A stretch of DNA of 6,198 nucleotides from Planctomycetaceae bacterium (GTDB taxonomy: Bacteria; Planctomycetota; Planctomycetia; Pirellulales; UBA1268). Both the position numbers and the translations under genes were made by a program. The notes under the pieces were generated by a model. It did not search any database, was not told the DNA's origin, and saw only the letters and a program-made list of their open reading frames with translations. Location: NCBI GenBank assembly GCA_005789975.1, contig SXWC01000028.1:1-6198 (forward strand). The letters are read 5' to 3'. Each line of letters starts with the position of its first letter. Position 1 is the first letter of the stretch. This document shows, piece after piece, positions 1 through 6,198 of the stretch.

Positions 1-688
1 CGACAACGACCGGCTCGCCGCCCTCGTCGCCACGCTGCTCGGGGCCCCGCTGCTGGTCCTGCTCTCCGACGTCGAAGGCCTCTTCGACCGCCACCCGTCG
101 GAGGCCGGCGCCAACATCCTGCGGCACGTGCCCCGCATCGACGCGACGATCACCGGCCTCGCCCAGGACCGGCTCGGTGGTCTTTCGAAGGGGGGCATGG
201 CCAGCAAGATCGCCGCCGCCCGCATGGTGACCGAGGCGGGCGGCAGTTGCATCGTCGCGTCGGGCCGCGACGACGACGTGCTCGAGCGGATCTGCCGTGG
301 CGAACCGGTCGGCACGCTCTTCACCGGCCGGGCGGAAACGATGCCGGCGTGGAAGCGGTGGCTCGGCTGGTCGGCCGACGCCCGGGGCACGGTGGTCGTC
401 GATACCGGCGCTCGCGAGGCGGTGGTGACGGGGGGCCGCAGCCTCCTGGCCGCCGGGATCCGCGGCCTCGAGGGCGACTTCGCGACCGGCGACGTGGTCG
501 CCCTGGCCGCCGCGGACGGCCGCGTCTTCGCGCGGGGCCTCGTCAACTACGACGCCGACGAGCTCCGCCGGATCGCCGGCCTGCGAACGGAGCGGATCGC
601 CGAGGTGCTCGGCTCCATTCCCTACGAGGAGGTCGTTCATCGCGACAACCTCGCGGTGATCGATCGTGACGAGCCCCTCACACGCTGA
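1..688 (+). CDS. proB: Glutamate 5-kinase, C-terminal part (5'-partial)
   Basis: This enzyme phosphorylates L-glutamate to gamma-glutamyl phosphate with ATP, the first committed step of proline synthesis, in the cytoplasm. The reading frame is already open at the window edge (first full codon at base 2), and 228 residues are visible. The amino-acid kinase domain shows DNDRLAALVA at residues 1-10, LLSDVEGLF at 20-28 and the lysine-containing loop SKGGMASKIAAA at 62-73. A short linker (around AWKRWLG, 116-122) leads to a complete PUA domain at about 128-205, with VDTGAREA, GRSLLAAGIRGLEGDFATGDVV and ARGLVNYDADEL, and the family-typical end VVHRDNLAVI. E. coli ProB is 367 residues, so roughly 140 N-terminal residues, including the start of the kinase fold, lie outside the window. 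One oddity is that the usual GTGGMxTK loop reads SKGGMASK. The PUA domain is the part linked to proline feedback control in the E. coli enzyme. The identification is secure. Confidence 0.96.
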   Translation, partial: DNDRLAALVATLLGAPLLVLLSDVEGLFDRHPSEAGANILRHVPRIDATITGLAQDRLGGLSKGGMASKIAAARMVTEAGGSCIVASGRDDDVLERICRGEPVGTLFTGRAETMPAWKRWLGWSADARGTVVVDTGAREAVVTGGRSLLAAGIRGLEGDFATGDVVALAAADGRVFARGLVNYDADELRRIAGLRTERIAEVLGSIPYEEVVHRDNLAVIDRDEPLTR

Positions 689-730
689 CCGCCGAAGCAC
701 CCGCCCCTCCACGCCCCCTGCCGGCCGAAC

Positions 731-2023
731 ATGCTCACGGAAATCCTGATCGTCCTCGTGCTGATCCTCGCCAACGGATTCTTTTCCGGTGCCGAGATGG
801 CGATCGTCGCCAGCCGTCGCGGACGCCTGCGGGCCATGGCCGAGCAGGGGGACCGGCGGGCCCGTGCCGCCCTCGAACTCGCCTCCAGTCCCGATCGCTT
901 TCTTCCCACGGTGCAGAGCGGCATCACGCTCGTCGGCACGCTCGCCGCGGCGTACGGTGGCGACCGGCTGGTGAGCGATGTCACGAGCTGGATCGCCCAG
1001 AAGGGGCCGCCGTCGCTCGCAATCATCGCCCGCCCGATCGCGCTGACCGTGTTCGTGATGCTCCTGTCGTTCGTGACCCTCCTCTTCGGCGAACTCGTGC
1101 CGAAGCGGCTGGCGCTCCGCAGAGCCGAGTCGTTCGCCAGACTCGCCGCCCCCGCGATGCAGCTCTTCGCCTGGGTGGCCCGGCCGCTTGTGTGGGGCAT
1201 GAGCCTGGCGACGTCGGCGGTGCTCTTCCTGCTCGGTGCCGGCAAGCAGACGGAGCCCAGCGTCTCGGTCGACGACATCGAGCACCTGCTCGAGACCGGG
1301 CGCGCCGAGGGGCTGCTCGAGGCGGTTGAGCAATCGGTCGCCAGCGAGGCCCTGAGGCTCGGCGAGCGGAACGTCCGCGACATCATGCGGCCCCGCATCG
1401 ACCTCGACGCGCTCGACATCGACACGCCTCAGGCGGAGATACTCGGGGCGATTGCGATGGCGGGGTGCTCGCGACTGCCCGTGTACGAGGGGTCGCTCGA
1501 CCACATCATCGGCTACGTCTCGATCAAGGACGTGCTCCGCACCACCTGGATGGGCTGGCCGATCGAACTCCGCAAGATGCTCCACCGGCCGATTTTCGTC
1601 CCCGAGACCATGCCCCTCAATCGGCTGCTCGAACTCTTCCAGAAGGAGCGGAACCAACTCGCCATCGTGCTCGACGAGTATGGCGGCACCGAGGGCCTGG
1701 TCACGCTCGAGGACGTGATGGAGGAGCTGGTCGGCGAGATCCACGACGAACACCGCCGCGAGGAAGTGGAGAGTTTCGTCAGGCGCGAGGACGGTTCATG
1801 GCTCATCGACGGGGGAGCCGGCGTCGAAGACCTCGTGAAGCGGCTCGACCTCAAGGTCGAGCCTCTGCCCCGGGAGTATTCCACCGTGTCGGGCCTCGTG
1901 CTGGCGGAACTCGAACGGATCCCCGCGGCGGGCGACACGCTCGAGTGGCGCGGTCTGCGAATCGAGGTCGTCGACATGGACGGCCGCCGGATCGACAAAC
2001 TGCTGGTCTCGAGGACGGCGTGA
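731..2023 (+). CDS. CNNM/CorC-type membrane protein (DUF21-CBS-CorC_HlyC)
   Basis: This is a 430-residue inner-membrane protein of the CNNM/HlyC/CorC family, whose members are linked to Mg2+ or other divalent cation transport; the older 'hemolysin' label is unlikely to describe its job. The DUF21 domain covers about 1-170, with hydrophobic segments near 3-24 (containing NGFFSGAEMAIV), 62-77 (VQSGITLVGTLAAAYGG), 98-119 and 136-169, and the family motif GELVPKRLAL at 120-129. A linker, then a CBS pair at about 215-335, starts at RDIMRPRIDL (216-225) and includes SRLPVYEG (247-254), GYVSIKDVL (261-269) and LDEYGGTEGLVTLEDVMEELVGEIHDE (314-340). A CorC_HlyC domain (about 345-428) closes the protein. 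The CBS pair may bind adenine nucleotides, as in relatives. The ATG at 731 is the only candidate start after the proB stop (the 14 intervening in-frame codons hold none) and gives the expected N-terminus, although no Shine-Dalgarno sequence precedes it. The gene lies 42 bases after proB in the same frame. Family assignment is firm; the transported ion is not determined. Confidence 0.93.
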   Translation: MLTEILIVLVLILANGFFSGAEMAIVASRRGRLRAMAEQGDRRARAALELASSPDRFLPTVQSGITLVGTLAAAYGGDRLVSDVTSWIAQKGPPSLAIIARPIALTVFVMLLSFVTLLFGELVPKRLALRRAESFARLAAPAMQLFAWVARPLVWGMSLATSAVLFLLGAGKQTEPSVSVDDIEHLLETGRAEGLLEAVEQSVASEALRLGERNVRDIMRPRIDLDALDIDTPQAEILGAIAMAGCSRLPVYEGSLDHIIGYVSIKDVLRTTWMGWPIELRKMLHRPIFVPETMPLNRLLELFQKERNQLAIVLDEYGGTEGLVTLEDVMEELVGEIHDEHRREEVESFVRREDGSWLIDGGAGVEDLVKRLDLKVEPLPREYSTVSGLVLAELERIPAAGDTLEWRGLRIEVVDMDGRRIDKLLVSRTA

Positions 2024-2042
2024 CAGTCGCAGGGGCGGCCGC

Positions 2043-3584
2043 CTATTGCCGGGGGCCGGCACGGTCGAGCAGGTCCTGAAGGACGAACGCCGACGGAAAC
2101 GGCTCGTCGAGCTGCTCGAGCACCTTTCGGTAGCGATCGACCACCTCCACCATGTCGTCGGCGGTCAGCTGGTCCTCGCGGAGAACCTTCGATCCGTCGA
2201 ACACCTCCCGCCAGGCCTTGAAGCCCTCCTCGTAGGCCAGCTTCGCGGCCTGGAGCCGGGCGGCCGAAAACTCACGGTCGGCCCGCCAGATGGACTCGTG
2301 GGCGCGGATGGCCGCATCGGTGACCTCCGCCTCGCAGGAAGCCTTCCAGAAGTCGAAGTTCACGATGTCGCGGTAGCGGTCGATCATGGTCGCCCGCTCC
2401 TGCGCCTCCGTCTGCTCGCGTGCCAGCCGCTCCGCCCGCTCGCGAACGTCGGCGGGCGCCGCGCGGGCGACCGCTTTCCAGGTGACGGCGAGCTGGCTCT
2501 CGGCCGCCGCCGCGAGCCGCTGTTCGGCATCCGTGCGGTCCAGCGGCGGGGTGTCGAGCGCCGCCCGCTGTTCCGCGGTCAGCCCGCGCCGCCGCGCCTC
2601 GACCAGTCCGGTGAACTGCCCGGGGAGGAGCTGCTCGAGCTCGTCGGCCAGCTGGCCGGCCCTTTTTTCCTCCGCCTCACGCAGTCGCAGCTGGATCGGC
2701 ACGCCCCAGCTCGTCGGGATGTCCCGCTCGGCGAACCGGCCGAGTTCCTCGTTGGCCAGCTTCCAGGCGTCCTTCGCGACCGGACCAAACTCGCCGTCCT
2801 CCTCGATGGCCCGCGCGTAGTTGATCGCCGTCATCATCGGTTCGCTGTGGAAGATCAGGGGCGTGGTCTTGAGCGGCGCCCCGGAATCGGCGAGCCGTTG
2901 CCCGGCCCGATACTTCTCCCTCGCCACCAGCCAGTTGTCCCGCTCCGGGAGCGTGCGATCGGGATCGTCCCGGTCGTGAAAGTCGTCGTCGGCTTTGAAG
3001 AGCCTGCGGAACTGCGACTTCTCGTCCGATCTGCCGATCTTCTGGCCGATAAACCAGCCCATGCGGCCGAGCAGCCGTGGCTCGCGGGTGTTGTGGGAGA
3101 TGCCCTGACGGAGGAACTCGATCCCCTTCATCACCCACGCATACCGGTCACGGAAATCGTCGAACTCCACCGAGATGTTGTAGGAGAGATTGTGCGCCTG
3201 GAAGTCCCAGACCGTGTAGAAGTTGGGCTGGAGCTTCGTCATCTGCTCGAGCGTCGCTGACAGGCTGGTCCAGTCCTCGACCTTCTTGTAGTGGTTGGCC
3301 CGGTCCCAGAGCAGGGTGACGGCGATGTTCTTGAGCCCGAGCGTGGCGAACCGCATCGTTTCGCTCGTCGGATCGACCTCGCCGAGGTTCGCCTGCGAGA
3401 GCCCGAACCGGGCCCGCAGCCTGGCCAGCAGCCCCCCCGCGCTCGACGAGTCGGCGGGCTGACTGAGCGCCGACAGGGGGATCAACAGGACGGCGATCGC
3501 CACGAGTGCCAGGAGCGTCTCCGGCCTCAAACCCAGCCACGACGGCCCCGCCGGGCGCCGCATTTCTCCCCGCGATGCGCTCAT
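2043..3584 (-). CDS. Membrane-anchored helix-rich (TPR-like) protein of unknown function, partner of ABC transporter
   Basis: I do not recognise a named function for this 513-residue protein. A basic N-terminus is followed by one hydrophobic helix at about 22-42 (ETLLALVAIAVLLIPLSAL), read as an uncleaved signal anchor, so the remaining 470 or so residues probably lie outside the cytoplasm. Residues 74-185 look like TPR-type helical hairpins: TMRFATLGLKNIAVTLLWDRANHY, then an aromatic-rich stretch with LQPNFYTVWDFQAHNLSYN (118-136) and REPRLLGRMGWFIGQKIG (168-185). An acidic Asp-rich patch lies at 198-210 (KADDDFHDRDDPD). Residues 295-400 are rich in Glu, Arg, Ala and Gln and may be coiled coil or long helices. 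A final helical pair (about 425-505) contains EFSAARLQAAKLAYEEGFKAW. The start overlaps the permease stop by ATGA and has a strong GGAGGT six bases upstream, so translation is coupled. It is likely a structural or adaptor subunit working with the adjacent transporter; this role is inferred from context only. The gene itself is near certain from length, overlap and ribosome binding site. Confidence 0.88.
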   Translation of the reverse strand: MSASRGEMRRPAGPSWLGLRPETLLALVAIAVLLIPLSALSQPADSSSAGGLLARLRARFGLSQANLGEVDPTSETMRFATLGLKNIAVTLLWDRANHYKKVEDWTSLSATLEQMTKLQPNFYTVWDFQAHNLSYNISVEFDDFRDRYAWVMKGIEFLRQGISHNTREPRLLGRMGWFIGQKIGRSDEKSQFRRLFKADDDFHDRDDPDRTLPERDNWLVAREKYRAGQRLADSGAPLKTTPLIFHSEPMMTAINYARAIEEDGEFGPVAKDAWKLANEELGRFAERDIPTSWGVPIQLRLREAEEKRAGQLADELEQLLPGQFTGLVEARRRGLTAEQRAALDTPPLDRTDAEQRLAAAAESQLAVTWKAVARAAPADVRERAERLAREQTEAQERATMIDRYRDIVNFDFWKASCEAEVTDAAIRAHESIWRADREFSAARLQAAKLAYEEGFKAWREVFDGSKVLREDQLTADDMVEVVDRYRKVLEQLDEPFPSAFVLQDLLDRAGPRQ

Positions 3585-5413
3585 GACGCCACCTCCCGGG
3601 CCTTGAGGCAGAACACGCCGGCCACCGAGAAGGCAAGCACGTAGCCCAGGGTCTCACAGGCCTGGGCCGCCAGCAGATCGGCGGGGATCTCGAAGCCTCC
3701 CGCCACGAAATCGCTGGTGCCGAGGGACGACAGCGACGGGAAGATGCCCGCGGCGACCCGCATCGGGGCCAGGAGGATCGTATCGACCAGTTTCATGGCC
3801 ATCACCGCCGGTGTCGGGTCGAGTTCGAGCGTGATGCTGGTCTGGGTCACGATCCGATAGAGCGATTCGACCGGCCCCCCGCCGGGCACGATCCTGGCGT
3901 CGCCCGTCACCTGGCTCTCGAAAAGCCGGGCGATGAACTCCCGGAACTGGCCGATCAGGAGGATCGCGATCGTGGCGACCAGGGCGACCGGGCCGGACAG
4001 GAACGTGCTGAACATCACCCCGATCGCCGTGACGAGGAGCATGCAGAACCAGATGCCGGCGCAACTCTTGGCGTAGTTGAGCGCGAACGATCCGTCGCCC
4101 GCCCGGAGGTAGAAGTCGGCCTGGGCCACGCCGTAATACTGGGCTGGTTCGAGGCACTGCAGCCAGATCTCGATGCGGCCGTCGGAGACCAGATCGGCGA
4201 ACAGATCGACCTCCCGCAACTCGCCGTTGGCGAGCACGGTGTTGATCCGTCGCGGAATGAGCAGCGAGTCGATGCTGAACTCGCGGGCGACGATCGGGAG
4301 CGATTCGCTGCGGAGTCCGCTCGTGGGATTCCGGACCTGCACGGTGCCATGGATCCCCTCCTCGATCTCGCCCTTGTAGGTGCGAAACACCCGCACGATC
4401 ATCTCCAGCGGAAGGCCCTCGGGAAACTCCCGGGGCGACACCCCGTCGAACGTCCAGATCGCGGCCCCGGCCGTGCCCCCCTCGATGTACTGCCGATAGG
4501 CCCACTCCGATCCCACGCTGATCCCCTTCGCGGTCGGACGCCCCTCGCGGTCGAGGAAGCGGAGCGTGCCCCGGAGCGGCCGGCGAGCCTCGAGCAGGCC
4601 GATTGCCGGGCCCACGGCGAAGGTCTTCTCCCCCGCGGCAGTCGTCCCTGAAAGGGCGACCTGGTGCCGGTGACCCTGGGTGGTTTCGGCGATTCCGTCG
4701 CCGGCGGCGTCGAGCCTGACGCGATGCCGATGCCCCCGATCGAGGCTCGTCCGCCCTTCGGCGCCCGCCGGCGATCCTTCACCATCGGTCAGATCGAACA
4801 CGTCGTCCGCCGTGAGGGTGTGGCCGTGACTCACGCTCCGGACCACGAACGCCCACCCGGCAAGCCCCATCAGCCCGAGCAGGCAGGTGCCCACCACCGC
4901 GAATCCGAGCATGCGTCCGAGGACGATCTCGGACGTGCGGACCGGCTTGGTCGTGACCGTCTGGATGGTCCGCGACCTGATGTCGGCCGTCAGGCTGAAG
5001 ACCGACAGCACGAGCGTCACCAGGCAGACGAGCAGGTTGGTGGCGCTGAGAATGAACCCGATGTAGAGCCGCCCCGGATCGACGCTCGTCGGATCGAGAA
5101 ACCAGCCGGCGAAGAGGATGATCAGGGCGAACACCGCGAGCACGATGAGGACATTGCGACGCAGCGACTCCTGGATCGCCAGCCGCGCCAGCGCCCAGAC
5201 CCGCCGCGGCGACGGCCGTGAAAGGTCGGCCAACCCCGCGAGCAGGCCGCGGTAGACCCGGTCACCGGCGGCGAGCGGACCGTTGGCGATCGCCTGGGCG
5301 ATCCAGGTCAGGATGGCCGCGACGAGCAGGGCGATGCCGGCCACCGCCAGGTATCCGATCAGGGCCGGACCGATCCACTCGGCGAACCGCGGTATTTGTT
5401 GCTCGAGCACCAT
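3581..5413 (-). CDS. ABC-2 type transporter permease with large His-motif extracytoplasmic domain
   Basis: This 610-residue inner-membrane protein is the likely membrane subunit for the ATPase encoded just upstream. Hydrophobic segments fall at about 15-41, 86-106, 117-140, 168-192, 452-471, 474-490 and 584-603. The Arg-rich loops at 42-85 and 141-167 should be cytoplasmic, which puts the long 193-450 stretch outside. The loop DIRSRTIQTVTTKPVRTSEIVLGRMLG (144-170) matches the ABC-2/NosY-type pattern of a cytoplasmic loop between membrane helices ('GT...LL..PV.R.E...GK'), and the FSTFLSGPVALV turn (468-479) also fits that family. The extra N-terminal helix and the roughly 260-residue ectodomain make it longer than simple ABC-2 permeases. 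The ectodomain carries HGH (196-198) and two GHRHxV motifs (227-232, 247-252). The ATG at 5413 lies 9 bases after the ATPase stop; no strong Shine-Dalgarno is seen, only a weak AGGGTGA inside the ATPase end. The gene ends in a 4-base overlap with the next. The permease class is well supported; substrate and direction (probably export) are inferred or unknown. Confidence 0.9.
   Translation of the reverse strand: MVLEQQIPRFAEWIGPALIGYLAVAGIALLVAAILTWIAQAIANGPLAAGDRVYRGLLAGLADLSRPSPRRVWALARLAIQESLRRNVLIVLAVFALIILFAGWFLDPTSVDPGRLYIGFILSATNLLVCLVTLVLSVFSLTADIRSRTIQTVTTKPVRTSEIVLGRMLGFAVVGTCLLGLMGLAGWAFVVRSVSHGHTLTADDVFDLTDGEGSPAGAEGRTSLDRGHRHRVRLDAAGDGIAETTQGHRHQVALSGTTAAGEKTFAVGPAIGLLEARRPLRGTLRFLDREGRPTAKGISVGSEWAYRQYIEGGTAGAAIWTFDGVSPREFPEGLPLEMIVRVFRTYKGEIEEGIHGTVQVRNPTSGLRSESLPIVAREFSIDSLLIPRRINTVLANGELREVDLFADLVSDGRIEIWLQCLEPAQYYGVAQADFYLRAGDGSFALNYAKSCAGIWFCMLLVTAIGVMFSTFLSGPVALVATIAILLIGQFREFIARLFESQVTGDARIVPGGGPVESLYRIVTQTSITLELDPTPAVMAMKLVDTILLAPMRVAAGIFPSLSSLGTSDFVAGGFEIPADLLAAQACETLGYVLAFSVAGVFCLKAREVAS
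3591..3596 (-). promoter_or_regulatory. Shine-Dalgarno sequence fixing the start of the 513-residue protein gene
   Basis: Read on the minus strand, GGAGGT lies exactly six bases before the ATG at 3584, inside the last codons of the permease gene. It is the only strong Shine-Dalgarno match before any start in the window. Together with the ATGA stop/start overlap it supports this start and suggests both coupled and independent ribosome loading. Confidence 0.8.
4658..4735 (-). repeat. Duplicated GHRHxV histidine motif in the permease ectodomain
   Basis: Two six-residue motifs, GHRHRV (permease residues 227-232) and GHRHQV (247-252), lie 20 residues apart, separated by an Asp/Gly-rich spacer containing DAAGDGIAETT. 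At DNA level they are GGG CAT CGG CAT CGC GTC and GGT CAC CGG CAC CAG GTC, so both His codons and the Gly codon differ only synonymously. The match is therefore at protein level and is not a recent DNA duplication. A third pair, HGH, occurs about 30 residues earlier. Paired His-x-His on a beta-hairpin-like unit is a plausible metal site; that role is inferred. Confidence 0.65.
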
Positions 5414-5422
5414 GGACCACGG

Positions 5423-6198
5423 TCACCCTGTTCGCGTGGCTTCGGAAGCGCCGGGACGGCGTGCACGGCGGCCGGGGCGGGCCTCGGTGTCCCTGACCAC
5501 CTCGAGAAACAGGTCTTCGAGCGTCGATCGCGGGTTGCCGATGTCGATGTCCGCGGCTCCATGCCGCTCGAGCACGGCCCTCACTTCCGCCGTGGCCGCC
5601 GGCGACAGCCCCGTGGCCCGAATCTGCGTCACGCCCGTGACCCGCAGCAGCTCCTCGACGCGGCCGAGTTCCTTCAGTTCGCCCTGGTGGAGCACGGCGA
5701 TGCGGTCGCAGACATCCTCGACATCGGCCAGGAGGTGCGAGCACATGATGACCGTCTTGCCCCGTGCCTTGAGGTCGATGATGAGATCCTTCATTTCGCG
5801 GGTGCCGATCGGATCGAGGCCGCTGGTCGGCTCGTCGAGGATCACCAGTTCGGGATCGTTGATCAGCGCCTGGGCCACGCCGATGCGCCGGGTCATGCCC
5901 TTGGAATACTCCCGCAGTTGCCGCTTCCGATCCCGCGACAGCCCCACCATCTCGATCAGGGCCGCGGCCCGGCGGCCGCGTTCCTCGGGAGACATGCCGA
6001 AGAGGCGACCATAGAAGTCGAGCGTCTCCTCGGCGTCGAGAAACTTGTAGAGGTACGATTCCTCGGGCAGGTATCCGATGCGCTCGTTCTTCGAGACGTC
6101 GGTGGCCGGACGGCCGAACACGAGCGCCTCGCCCGACGTCGGAAAGATCAGCCCGAGGAGCAGCTTGAGCGTGGTGGTCTTGCCGGCGCCGTTGGGGC
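5423..6198 (-). CDS. ABC transporter ATP-binding protein (5'-partial)
   Basis: This is the cytoplasmic ATPase subunit that would drive the neighbouring ABC-2 permease. The frame runs off the window edge, and 257 residues are visible, beginning inside the Walker A motif (PNGAGKTTT, visible residues 1-9). The Q-loop region reads [11 protein letters not shown] (40-50), with Glu where many relatives have Gln, a form common in ABC-2 exporter ATPases. The signature motif is [17 protein letters not shown] (95-111), with YSKGM in place of LSGGQ. Walker B is LVILDEP (117-123), the D-loop SGLDP (125-129) and the switch histidine is in [18 protein letters not shown] (152-169). The end [14 protein letters not shown] is typical of the CcmA/NatA-like class, followed by a short basic tail. 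A GTG at 6121 is internal, because the Walker A lies upstream of it in the same frame. Probably only about 30-40 residues are missing. The stop is 9 bases before the permease start and in the same frame. The identification is secure; the substrate is unknown. Confidence 0.95.
   Translation of the reverse strand, partial: PNGAGKTTTLKLLLGLIFPTSGEALVFGRPATDVSKNERIGYLPEESYLYKFLDAEETLDFYGRLFGMSPEERGRRAAALIEMVGLSRDRKRQLREYSKGMTRRIGVAQALINDPELVILDEPTSGLDPIGTREMKDLIIDLKARGKTVIMCSHLLADVEDVCDRIAVLHQGELKELGRVEELLRVTGVTQIRATGLSPAATAEVRAVLERHGAADIDIGNPRSTLEDLFLEVVRDTEARPGRRARRPGASEATRTG

Noticed and set aside
637..1425. A 262-codon minus-strand open frame opposite proB's end and the CNNM/CorC-type gene
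   Set aside because: Ser/Arg-rich composition typical of a complementary-strand shadow. It runs across the proB stop and lies opposite the clearly conserved DUF21 domain.
2034..2043. GC palindrome GGCGGCCGCC between the convergent genes, considered as a terminator
   Set aside because: It is a loop-less 10-base palindrome with no following T run on either strand, and such GC palindromes arise easily by chance in this composition.
2046..3260. A 404-codon plus-strand open frame antisense to the 513-residue protein gene
   Set aside because: It is Arg/Gly/Pro/Leu-rich with no domain signal, as expected from the complement of a GC-rich gene. The minus-strand frame has a signal anchor, coherent helical blocks, a strong ribosome binding site and the ATGA overlap.
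3432..3438. Seven-base C run in the 513-residue protein gene, considered as a frameshift or phase-variation site
   Set aside because: The reading frame is coherent on both sides (Gly-Gly within a short Ser/Ala/Gly linker after the anchor helix), and seven bases is not unusual at this GC content.
5283..6014. A 243-codon plus-strand open frame opposite the ABC ATPase and permease start
   Set aside because: Low-complexity Ser/Arg-rich translation; the opposite strand has intact ATPase signature, Walker B, D-loop and switch motifs.
6119..6121. GTG codon considered as the start of the ABC ATPase
   Set aside because: The same frame continues upstream to the window edge and encodes the Walker A motif (PNGAGKTT), which the protein needs, so the true start lies beyond the window.

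Overview
The window is a strongly GC-rich, densely coding bacterial segment with five genes: two on the plus strand and three on the minus strand, meeting tail to tail around position 2030. Codon use is heavily GC-ending throughout, with no compositional break and no sign of a mobile element, CRISPR array, tRNA or rRNA. The protein style suggests a member of the Planctomycetota: an ABC-2 permease with a very large external domain co-translated with a membrane-anchored helical protein, plus few recognisable Shine-Dalgarno sequences. This is an inference from style, not from a marker gene.

Plus strand (1-2023): the C-terminal part of glutamate 5-kinase (proB; kinase end plus complete PUA domain), the first enzyme of proline synthesis. 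It is followed after 42 bases by a complete CNNM/CorC-type membrane protein (DUF21, CBS pair, CorC_HlyC domain), probably a divalent cation transport or efflux component. The two genes share a strand and could be co-transcribed, but no functional link is evident.

Minus strand (6198 down to 2043): a three-gene cluster in the order ABC ATPase (5' end outside the window), ABC-2 permease with a roughly 260-residue extracytoplasmic insertion, and a 513-residue membrane-anchored, helix-rich protein of unknown function. Gaps are 9 bases and then a 4-base ATGA overlap, so the three look like one translationally coupled unit encoding a membrane complex, probably an exporter with a dedicated extracytoplasmic partner. 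The substrate is not identifiable from the sequence.

The most interesting parts are the permease ectodomain, with a duplicated GHRHxV histidine motif, and the uncharacterised anchored protein coupled to it. Intergenic space is minimal (42, 19 and 9 bases). No convincing promoter or intrinsic terminator was seen.
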